Shown piece by piece: positions 1 through 5,170 of a stretch of DNA of 5,170 bases. Each line of letters opens with the position of its first letter. Positions within the stretch are counted from its first letter, which is position 1. Below the pieces are notes generated by a model that saw only the letters and a program-made list of their open reading frames with translations, searched no databases and had not been told where the DNA came from. The stretch lies in contig JAGRHW010000263.1 in the NCBI GenBank assembly GCA_020444765.1, positions 1 to 5,170 on the forward strand. The letters are read 5' to 3'. The DNA comes from Gammaproteobacteria bacterium (lineage in GTDB: Bacteria > Pseudomonadota > Gammaproteobacteria > Granulosicoccales > Granulosicoccaceae). The translations under genes were made by a program, and so were the position numbers.

Positions 1-572
1 TCAAATTTTTTATCAAGGGATATGAACTGAAGTTGTTCGACGCTTATAGATCCATAAGATAAGTATTGCGTGTCACCAAAGGTCGTTTTGGAAAAAAAGG
101 AGGAGCTATCTCTTTCTCCGGCTTGGCCGAATTGTTCGAAGTTTCCGTTTCCTAACTGATCAACAAAATCTTCAAGTAAAAGCGGGCTTGTGCGTTTGTT
201 TTGACTGGCTGGTACAACGTAGCCACGTATTAAACCTGTTACTGATGCTAATACCTTCTCCAGGTTGCTTTTTTTGGCGTAGTGAATATCAAAGGCTTGT
301 TCCCGGAACAGATGATGACGAACACAGTTCTGGCTGATATAAAGAGGTGTTTTTTTGAAGTCTATATCCGTTGGCTCTTTACGATATTTGTATCCGGTAT
401 CTTTTACTTTTCCGGACAAATTGGAGTAGCCTCTCAGCTTCGGCATGGTGTGGTTGTCAACTGTTGTTCCATTCTCTTGGGCTAGATTGGTCGGTCCATT
501 CCAATTCACAACTCCATGCCCTAGTGCCTTGATCTTAAAATCGACACTTTTGATTCCGGTGATTTTTTCCAT
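1..572 (-). CDS. cas7fv: Cas7fv, crRNA-binding backbone subunit of type I-F2 (I-Fv) Cascade, 3' end cut by the window
   Basis: 190 complete codons are present and the frame stays open to the window edge, so the C-terminal part is missing. Cas7-family proteins have an RRM-like fold and polymerise along the crRNA spacer to form the filament of the effector complex. I recognise this as the I-F2 variant rather than canonical Cas7f/Csy3. The N-terminus [20 protein letters not shown], the [16 protein letters not shown] block (residues 79-94), GLIRGYVVP (113-121), [20 protein letters not shown] (126-145) and [12 protein letters not shown] (157-168) match my memory of Shewanella putrefaciens CN-32 Cas7fv. 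The ATG lies 1 nt after the cas2-3 stop, with a Shine-Dalgarno sequence inside the last cas2-3 codons, so translation is probably coupled. Cas5fv and Cas6f genes are expected next, outside the window. Family assignment is from recall, not a search. Confidence 0.9.
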   Translation of the reverse strand, partial: MEKITGIKSVDFKIKALGHGVVNWNGPTNLAQENGTTVDNHTMPKLRGYSNLSGKVKDTGYKYRKEPTDIDFKKTPLYISQNCVRHHLFREQAFDIHYAKKSNLEKVLASVTGLIRGYVVPASQNKRTSPLLLEDFVDQLGNGNFEQFGQAGERDSSSFFSKTTFGDTQYLSYGSISVEQLQFISLDKKF

Positions 573-573
573 C

Positions 574-3519
574 TTAATATTCCTCTGCTGTTTGTAGTTG
601 GATCATTGAAATTGCGCCAATAGGTTGTTTTTGGCCTATGGCATAGTAAACGGCGTATGGGTGGCGTTGAGACTCTCCCCCCACTTTCTGCAAGTCTTCT
701 GGTGTGTAGCTAAGATAAACAGGTGTTTCGGGGTTTCTTGCCTCGTTGAGGAGCACCTTGTCGTTATAGGATTTTTTCACATCGGCTATGTTATGGTGTT
801 TCTTTGCCATGTGAGCCAATAAATTCTGGCGGCTGTTTTCATATCCCAGAATCGCCTTCACGGGATAGGTCAGGTTTGCTTCAAAGTTTGTGGGTACGTA
901 GGCGTAGCTGCTTTCCCATTCGCAATTCTCCTGTTCATCAATACTGCAAACTGCCATCTGGACGAAACGACTGTCACCTCGCAGTGAGCTTTTTGGAATC
1001 TTGACTTTTTTATCTTTCGGTAATTTTCTATTCGGAAAGGAAATGGGCTCGTTTAATTGATCACCGATCAGTTGGACACCTTTCTTCAGAGCATTGATCA
1101 GATCCTGCTCAATTACGTCCAGGTAGTGGTCGCTTTGATAAAATTCACGGTAGATCTGATAAATCTCTGAGAGCTTGACGGTTTTTTTATCCGCCAATTT
1201 ATCTTGCAGACAGTCATACCACGCCTTGGCGCTTTGGAAACTGTTTAAGCTCGCAAGAAATTTTGCGCACGCGCCGGTCTGCTTGCCCGTCTTGACAATG
1301 GTTTCTGGTATGGCAGTAATATAGACATTGGGCGCCGTATTTTTACCAAAGCGATCAAGACGCCCTAGTCGCTGTAACCAGTTTTCAGCGAGTGTCAGTT
1401 CCGTAATCATGCGATCAGATGAGATATTCAACGAAGCCTGGACGATTGGCCCGGATCGGAGAACATCATATCGCCTTGATCCATTGAGCCTGAAACTCTC
1501 AAACACCTCATCGAACAATTTTTTCTTGTCATCTTTCTTGTATTTGGAATGGATTAAAATGCCATTCTCATTGCCCTGATGCCGGATAAAGCTCTTTTGT
1601 GCAGTGATAGCGGTATTGCTGATGACAAAGGTGTTTTCAGGCTGCGATTGATAAAAGGGGTTGGAATCGTCCTGTTTGGTTTCATCGAAGGAGGTAAACT
1701 GTATGCCGTATTCACTTTGATTAAAGCTCGCAATACTTTTAACTTCTTCTTCGTCGATATCCAGTAACTCCCGGAGAAAGAAATAATTGGGTGTAGCGGA
1801 TACCAATAAGGCTCTCGCGTTTTCCCCTTGAAGCTTTTTGCACTCAACCAGTTCGGCGAATAGCAAATTGAATGCAGGCATGTTGATGTATTCATGGAAT
1901 TCATCGAAGACCACGTGAGCCTGAATGTATTGAATCAGGCCAGTGATTTTATTGTGTGTGGTAACTGTATTGATAATCTGATCTATGGTGGTAATCACCA
2001 CGTCACCGGAAAACTCTTCACCTTCTGGCGTCGCAATTGGCAGGCCTCCATGTTGATAGATCAGTTTATGCTCCCCGGTGTTGATTTCTATCTTTGTGTT
2101 GGGCAAATACTCCTTGCTGGTCAGGTCATTAATCAATCCCAAACATACTTGGACTCTGGGGCAAATCCATATGATTTTACGGGCATTTGTGTTAGCGGCC
2201 CATTCAAGTGCAATCTTGGTTTTCCCGCAACCGGCCGGACCTTGGAGTATGCTGATGTGCGCAACATCTTGTAACTCTTTTGCAGTTTGCGACTGCGCCT
2301 CATTCCTTTCAGTTTGAGCATTGGCGTTTTCCGTAAATGCTCGCAGACAAGCTTCAATGTCAGCGGTCAGGCCTCTTCCTTGAATAAGTTTTTCTTCCAG
2401 CAGTGTGTGTAACGTGCCTTCTTCTATATGCTCATTGAGGGCTTCCTTGCTTATGGATGAAACAAGTCGGTCAGCCTGAATGACAGCCGCTCTCACTAAG
2501 TTGTTTTTAGCATTTCTTAATATTTCTGACCGATAATCATCAAGGTTTTCATTCGTATAATAATCTTTGTACCTTGGAAGCTCGGATTTTTGTAGTTCTC
2601 TTTTTGCCGCTTCTTCCACGGAGTCGATATATAAGTCAAGTTTCGGTAACGCATCGTCATATTCAATCGCCATATCATTGACGGCTTGTATTATTTGGTT
2701 GAAGGCACAAAGAAACTCATTCTTTTCTGTGTTAAACAGATTAATCCCCAGTTTTGAGTTGATTCCAAATAAGTCCTTTATTTCATTTTCTGACTTGCGA
2801 AAAGGTCTGGCGTGGTGCCAGTAAATCGCATGCGCAATACGTTCAATACTCGCCTGATTGAACTTTTCTTTTCCTTTTGCCAGATGGAATAGTAGAAGCG
2901 AGATTTCATTGTGTCGCGAGTGTTTTTCGAACCAGCCTTTCCCTGACTTTTTATCAATATGTTGCCCATCCTCTGGAAGCTCCTCAACAAGCTTGGTTCT
3001 TGTCTTATCCAGAATCCACTTTTGAAATTCCGGGTCAATTTTCCCGGGATCGTGTCCACAGCCTGATGTGTAAGCAACCTCAGCAAGAACCTCTTCATCT
3101 GCAAAAAATGTCTGAATAATCTGGCGTGCGATGTAGCCAACTGCAAATAGATGCTGATCAAGCGGTTGCTTTTTAGTATTTGCGTAATACGTTTTGATAT
3201 TGATTTCTATGTCATCCATTTTTATCACATTGATTTGATTCGTATAATTAACTGGCACATAGCCTTCGGTATTAAACTTGTCCTGATTGCCGACGATCCA
3301 GTGCAGCTCGGTTCTGCTTCTGCTGCGAATCCAGTGACAACTCACCGCCGTGTTCTTGCTCGCCGTTCGCCGCAATAACTTCTTCACGGCCTGCAAACCC
3401 TCATTGGTAATCACCGTTTGCCAGGTTCGATCACCGATGCGGTTGGCGAAGGCGTCGAGCACGCGGCGGGTTTTGGGCAGGGCTTTCTTTTCGCATTGGG
3501 AGATGAAGGTGACCATCAT
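574..3519 (-). CDS. cas2-3: Cas2-3 fusion: Cas2 domain plus Cas3 HD nuclease and DExH helicase, type I-F
   Basis: A 981-residue protein combining adaptation and interference, the hallmark of type I-F. Residues 1-93 are the Cas2-like domain ([19 protein letters not shown], then [20 protein letters not shown]), which partners Cas1. The HD nuclease follows: H123, GHDPGK with H156-D157, RHNEIS with H203, HH at 235-236 and D350 in QADRLVSS. The helicase has Walker A GPAGCGKT (427-434), DEFH box (539-542), VSATP (573-577) and motif [12 protein letters not shown] (716-725). A C-terminal domain fills roughly 770-981. In this family Cas3 is recruited by target-bound Cascade, then nicks and unwinds DNA using ATP and metal ions. 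All core motifs look intact. I chose the ATG at 3519, which overlaps the cas1 stop (ATGA). An adjacent ATG at 3516 and an upstream TTG at 3537 are alternatives; the TTG sits in the only Shine-Dalgarno-like stretch. The protein seems somewhat shorter than canonical I-F Cas3 proteins (about 1,050-1,100 residues from memory). Confidence 0.95.
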   Translation of the reverse strand: MMVTFISQCEKKALPKTRRVLDAFANRIGDRTWQTVITNEGLQAVKKLLRRTASKNTAVSCHWIRSRSRTELHWIVGNQDKFNTEGYVPVNYTNQINVIKMDDIEINIKTYYANTKKQPLDQHLFAVGYIARQIIQTFFADEEVLAEVAYTSGCGHDPGKIDPEFQKWILDKTRTKLVEELPEDGQHIDKKSGKGWFEKHSRHNEISLLLFHLAKGKEKFNQASIERIAHAIYWHHARPFRKSENEIKDLFGINSKLGINLFNTEKNEFLCAFNQIIQAVNDMAIEYDDALPKLDLYIDSVEEAAKRELQKSELPRYKDYYTNENLDDYRSEILRNAKNNLVRAAVIQADRLVSSISKEALNEHIEEGTLHTLLEEKLIQGRGLTADIEACLRAFTENANAQTERNEAQSQTAKELQDVAHISILQGPAGCGKTKIALEWAANTNARKIIWICPRVQVCLGLINDLTSKEYLPNTKIEINTGEHKLIYQHGGLPIATPEGEEFSGDVVITTIDQIINTVTTHNKITGLIQYIQAHVVFDEFHEYINMPAFNLLFAELVECKKLQGENARALLVSATPNYFFLRELLDIDEEEVKSIASFNQSEYGIQFTSFDETKQDDSNPFYQSQPENTFVISNTAITAQKSFIRHQGNENGILIHSKYKKDDKKKLFDEVFESFRLNGSRRYDVLRSGPIVQASLNISSDRMITELTLAENWLQRLGRLDRFGKNTAPNVYITAIPETIVKTGKQTGACAKFLASLNSFQSAKAWYDCLQDKLADKKTVKLSEIYQIYREFYQSDHYLDVIEQDLINALKKGVQLIGDQLNEPISFPNRKLPKDKKVKIPKSSLRGDSRFVQMAVCSIDEQENCEWESSYAYVPTNFEANLTYPVKAILGYENSRQNLLAHMAKKHHNIADVKKSYNDKVLLNEARNPETPVYLSYTPEDLQKVGGESQRHPYAVYYAIGQKQPIGAISMIQLQTAEEY
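581..585 (-). promoter_or_regulatory. Ribosome binding site of cas7fv inside the cas2-3 3' end
   Basis: GAGGA on the minus strand lies 8 nt before the cas7fv ATG. It is built from the last Glu-Glu codons of cas2-3 (GAG GAA TAT TAA). The two genes are 1 nt apart, so ribosomes finishing Cas2-3 end on this site. It supports the chosen cas7fv start. Confidence 0.7.
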
Positions 3520-4475
3520 GGCTCGGGGTTCTCCCAATCGGTTTTCAGCGCAATGGCTTTGACCTGATCGAACATAAACTCAAGCGCCTTATGCTGGGTG
3601 AAGTTTTGCAGGCATTGCTGGCGGAATTCCTGTTCAGTCGCGCCTTCCTTGGCGCAGATAAAGGCCCACGGCAGGATCAGGGTGTCTTTGACCAGATCGG
3701 CGACATCGAACACCAGCGCGCCGCGTCGGGTTTTGCCGTGCATGACGGCGAAGCCGTGCGGAATCCCGAGCACCCACAGCGTCGTGGCGGCGAGTCCATA
3801 AGCTAGGTAATTGCCGTGGTTGAGGAATTCATTGGCCTTGTCGGTGGCGGCGTGATCGCGGACAAAATCGCCTTGTTTGGTTCGGCTGGCGGCGATTTTG
3901 TAGAGCTGTTTGGTGAGCTGCGCTTCCGTCAGCAGAAGGTGATTCACGTCCGGTGATTGTTGGAATTTCCCGGTAAAACCGGTGATCGCACGTTCGATAT
4001 CCGCATCATCCGCGTGGAAACCTTCGTTTTGCAGGTCACGGTCTTTTGACCAGACACCGAGCAGAAAATCGAGTCGCCGTTGCTGAAAGTATTTAGCCGC
4101 TTGCAGGCGTTTGTTGTCATCGAACCAGAAGCTCAACCAGCCCTGTATATATTCGGTCGGCCGATATTCACTCTGCGGCGACAGCCATTCGATTTCATTC
4201 GCCATCAACAGGGGCGTGCCTCCCCCGCCGCAAAAGCCGACCAGCACCCCGGCCGACGCCAGCATGCGCATGGCCGCCTGGGTAATCGAAGTGCCGGTGC
4301 CAAGGAGCAGGCAGGTGGTATTCGCAATGGGAATATTCCAGTACTGTTTCTCGACCGATTCTTCGGTGAGATACAGCACCCGCCCGCTTTTCTGCATCAC
4401 GCGGCACTTTTCGAGGTAATAGATGTTGGCCCGCTTGGAATGGAGGATGGCTTTGAGATCAGTCAGTTGTTCCAC
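3516..4475 (-). CDS. cas1: Cas1 integrase, type I-F
   Basis: A 319-residue Cas1, the usual length for type I-F. Cas1 is the metal-dependent integrase that, with Cas2, inserts new spacers at the leader end of the array; in type I-F it binds the Cas2 domain of Cas2-3. Family-typical blocks are LHSKRANIYYLEKCRV (residues 11-26), YWNIPIANTT (45-54), LLGTGTSITQAAMR (57-70), VGFCGGGGTPL (79-89), LSPQSEYRPTEY (98-109), LNHGNYLAYGLAA (218-230) and HGKTRRGALVFDVADLVKD (246-264). By alignment from memory with Pseudomonas aeruginosa Cas1 (E190, H254, D268), the metal ligands here are E184, H246 and D260, all present. Translation starts at GTG (4475-4473), preceded by AAAGG at 6 nt. It is the first gene of the operon, and its TGA overlaps the cas2-3 ATG. 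Its GC content is clearly higher than that of the Cas3 and cas7fv coding DNA. Confidence 0.96.
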   Translation of the reverse strand: MEQLTDLKAILHSKRANIYYLEKCRVMQKSGRVLYLTEESVEKQYWNIPIANTTCLLLGTGTSITQAAMRMLASAGVLVGFCGGGGTPLLMANEIEWLSPQSEYRPTEYIQGWLSFWFDDNKRLQAAKYFQQRRLDFLLGVWSKDRDLQNEGFHADDADIERAITGFTGKFQQSPDVNHLLLTEAQLTKQLYKIAASRTKQGDFVRDHAATDKANEFLNHGNYLAYGLAATTLWVLGIPHGFAVMHGKTRRGALVFDVADLVKDTLILPWAFICAKEGATEQEFRQQCLQNFTQHKALEFMFDQVKAIALKTDWENPEP

Positions 4476-4481
4476 TGCACA

Positions 4482-4486
4482 CCTTT
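4482..4486 (-). promoter_or_regulatory. Ribosome binding site of cas1
   Basis: AAAGG on the minus strand lies 6 nt upstream of the GTG at 4475 and supports that non-ATG start. The encoded N-terminus, with LHSKRAN beginning at residue 11, also agrees with the usual start of I-F Cas1 proteins. A second AGG at 4490-4488 is farther away. Confidence 0.55.
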
Positions 4487-4520
4487 ACCTGCTTCGGTTT
4501 AACACTTTATGAATATCCAT

Positions 4521-4549
4521 TTTTTAGAACATGTCGTTCATAAAATCAA
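4521..4549 (-). promoter_or_regulatory. Candidate sigma-70 promoter of the cas operon
   Basis: On the minus strand a -35-like TTGATT (4549-4544) and a -10-like TAAAAA (4526-4521) are separated by 17 nt. Each matches the consensus at 4 of 6 positions. This would start transcription near 4514 and give a leader of about 40 nt before the cas1 GTG. It is the best pair I found in this stretch, but AT-rich DNA yields such pairs by chance. Confidence 0.4.
4522..4545. promoter_or_regulatory. Imperfect inverted repeat overlapping the candidate cas promoter
   Basis: The arms TTTTAGAAC (4522-4530) and GTTCATAAAA (4536-4545) are complementary apart from one extra base and flank a 5-nt centre, ATGTC. The dyad fills the space between the -10 and -35 candidates, where a repressor or other dimeric regulator could act. 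No specific regulator family is recognisable from the half-sites. Confidence 0.35.
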
Positions 4550-4569
4550 AAATCTTGTCTGCTCCATTA

Positions 4570-4603
4570 CCCTAAAAAGTACGCTAAAGTAGTTCGCCCT
4601 AAA
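4570..4603 (-). repeat. Three short TTTAGSG direct repeats upstream of the cas promoter
   Basis: On the minus strand TTTAGGG (4603-4597), TTTAGCG (4588-4582) and TTTAGGG (4576-4570) occur in the same orientation, with starts 15 and 12 nt apart. They lie 21-54 nt upstream of the candidate -35. They could be iterated binding sites for a regulator. At 7 nt each, chance is a real alternative. Confidence 0.25.
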
Positions 4604-4604
4604 A

Positions 4605-4641
4605 GATTGCTATGACCTCAGCATCGCTGGGTCCAACCTAC
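4605..4641 (-). repeat. Possible degenerate copy of a GTAGGTTGG-type intergenic repeat
   Basis: Read on the minus strand, this stretch begins GTAGGTTGGACCCAGCGATG and continues CTGAGGTC. It resembles the dispersed palindromic element with the form GTAGGTTGGGCTGAGCG...AAGCCCAAC that I recall from many proteobacterial intergenic regions. The right-hand palindrome arm is largely lost here, so this would be a decayed copy. The similarity is judged by eye from memory. Confidence 0.22.
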
Positions 4642-4915
4642 GGGTGTTCCGAGCAATGCGAGACAACACAGTTGTTTCATTTTTGAAGCAGATACTATGA
4701 ACGTCCTGGCTGAACCGTGCTGGATCATCGCTCCAGCTCTCAAAACGCTTTTAGACTGGGGCCACTTTCGATTAAAAAAATTTACTAAAATAGTGGGGTA
4801 GTCAAAACCCAAAGCGTAAGCAACTTTGCTGGCTCTTTGCTCCTCAGCAGTCGAAAGCGTTGACAAAAACTTCTGTGTAACGGACTGAGTACCCTTCAGC
4901 GACGGGCACAAAAAC

Positions 4916-4922
4916 AAAGGAG
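4916..4922 (+). promoter_or_regulatory. Strong ribosome binding site of the exported-protein gene
   Basis: AAAGGAG lies 5 nt before the ATG at 4928. This near-perfect Shine-Dalgarno sequence, together with the signal peptide directly after the ATG, fixes the start of this gene although only its first 81 codons are visible. Confidence 0.75.
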
Positions 4923-4927
4923 AAACC

Positions 4928-5170
4928 ATGAGATTTCGTACCGTGCAGCGGTTCGCCCTATTCTGCGTCAGCCTGTTGCTGGCAGCGGCCGTTCACGCCC
5001 AGGCCGTGACGACGGAAATGACGCCAGGCCGGGAAGGCGTGCCAGTGGAGGATACTGCGCGCCCCGCTGTGGACACGGAACCAGGCGGTACTGCAATCAG
5101 CAACCCCGTCCCCAACGACACGACCCGGGAAGACGTTCTTTTCGACGGCGGAGAGCTATCCGGTCAAGCC
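4928..5170 (+). CDS. N-terminal part of an exported protein of unknown function
   Basis: 81 codons are present and the frame runs open off the right edge. The N-terminus has the three parts of a Sec signal peptide: a basic start (MRFRTVQR), a hydrophobic core (FALFCVSLLLAAAV) and a small-residue cleavage site, most likely VHA-QA after residue 24 (AQA-VT after 26 is an alternative). There is no lipobox: the only cysteine (residue 13) lies inside the core. The visible mature part is polar, rich in Pro, Thr, Gly, Asp and Glu, and looks disordered; I recognise no domain. The product is probably periplasmic, secreted or outer-membrane. GC is about 62-72% with G/C-rich codon ends, unlike the cas genes, so this is probably native host DNA next to an acquired cas block. 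It is divergent from the cas operon, and nothing links it to CRISPR function. Confidence 0.75.
   Translation, partial: MRFRTVQRFALFCVSLLLAAAVHAQAVTTEMTPGREGVPVEDTARPAVDTEPGGTAISNPVPNDTTREDVLFDGGELSGQA

Larger units (their letters stand above)
4476..4927. other. Intergenic region between the divergent cas operon and an exported-protein gene
   Basis: This 452-nt stretch separates cas1 (leftward) from the plus-strand gene at 4928. The cas side (4476-4604) holds the candidate promoter, dyad and short repeats listed separately. The middle contains an AT-rich block (about 4770-4793) flanked by inverted CCACT (4762-4766) and AGTGG (4792-4796), too far apart to be a convincing terminator. On the right side an exact TTGACA (4860-4865) could be the -35 of the plus-strand gene, but no good -10 lies 16-18 nt downstream. 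The sequence AACGCTTT at 4745-4752 recurs inverted as AAAGCGTT near 4855-4862. I see no CRISPR repeat, tRNA or transposase. A 103-codon minus-strand frame here is judged unlikely to be a gene. Confidence 0.5.

Noticed and set aside
1894..2274. 126-codon plus-strand open frame opposite the Cas3 helicase
   Set aside because: It is antisense to the Walker A to DEFH region of cas2-3 and is explained as a shadow of that gene.
3217..3219. Internal ATG that could give a separate Cas3 without the Cas2 domain
   Set aside because: It lies at the domain linker (residue 101), but no Shine-Dalgarno sequence precedes it and the frame is continuous with Cas2, as is normal for type I-F.
3520..3537. Upstream TTG start for cas2-3, adding six residues
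   Set aside because: The TTG lies within the only Shine-Dalgarno-like sequence, and the ATG that overlaps the cas1 stop gives the expected Cas2-domain N-terminus.
4080..4502. 140-codon plus-strand open frame opposite cas1
   Set aside because: It lies antisense to well-conserved cas1 codons in a GC-rich stretch where long shadow frames are expected, and it shows no family motifs.
4544..4557. IHF binding site
   Set aside because: AATCAA is followed by TTG one base too late for the WATCARNNNNTTR consensus, so the match is only partial.
4530..4560. Part of a CRISPR repeat (GTTCA start) or leader
   Set aside because: Type I-F repeats begin GTTCA and carry a GC-rich hairpin. Here GTTCA is followed by TAAAATCAAA, with no hairpin and no second copy.
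4762..4796. Transcription terminator formed by CCACT and AGTGG
   Set aside because: The arms are 5 nt with a 25-nt loop and no U-tract follows, so no stable terminator hairpin is supported.
4618..4929. 103-codon minus-strand open frame upstream of cas1
   Set aside because: Its start codon lies across the start of the plus-strand exported-protein gene, it has no convincing ribosome site, its protein resembles no family I know, and its 3' end runs into the possible decayed repeat at 4605-4641.

Overview
The window holds the upstream half of a CRISPR-Cas operon of the variant type I-F2 (also called I-Fv), read leftwards on the minus strand. The order in transcription is cas1, then cas2-3 (a Cas2 domain fused to a Cas3 nuclease-helicase), then a Cas7fv-type backbone gene cut off by the left edge. 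In canonical type I-F the gene after cas2-3 is cas8f (csy1). Here it is cas7fv instead, the arrangement I remember from Shewanella putrefaciens CN-32, where the Cas8f large subunit is absent and Cas5fv takes over its role. Cas5fv, Cas6f and the CRISPR array would be expected left of position 1. No CRISPR repeat is visible inside the window.

Layout: 1-572 partial cas7fv (-); 574-3519 cas2-3 (-); 3516-4475 cas1 (-); 4476-4927 an intergenic region with a candidate cas promoter, an overlapping dyad and small repeats; 4928-5170 the start of an unrelated plus-strand gene for an exported protein. The three cas genes are tightly packed: cas1 and cas2-3 overlap by 4 nt (ATGA), and cas2-3 and cas7fv are 1 nt apart. 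This points to one translationally coupled operon. Cas1 and the Cas2 domain form the spacer-integration complex, the Cas3 part degrades target DNA, and Cas7fv coats the crRNA in the surveillance complex.

The protein families point to a gammaproteobacterium or a close relative, but the species cannot be named. Base composition is mosaic. Hand counts over 60-240 base stretches give about 62-72% GC in the exported-protein gene, roughly 50-60% (locally up to 75%) in cas1 and the Cas2 domain, and about 30-48% in much of the Cas3 part. The cas operon therefore looks like an acquired block beside a GC-richer host gene. The GC step inside cas2-3 falls close to the Cas2/Cas3 domain junction.
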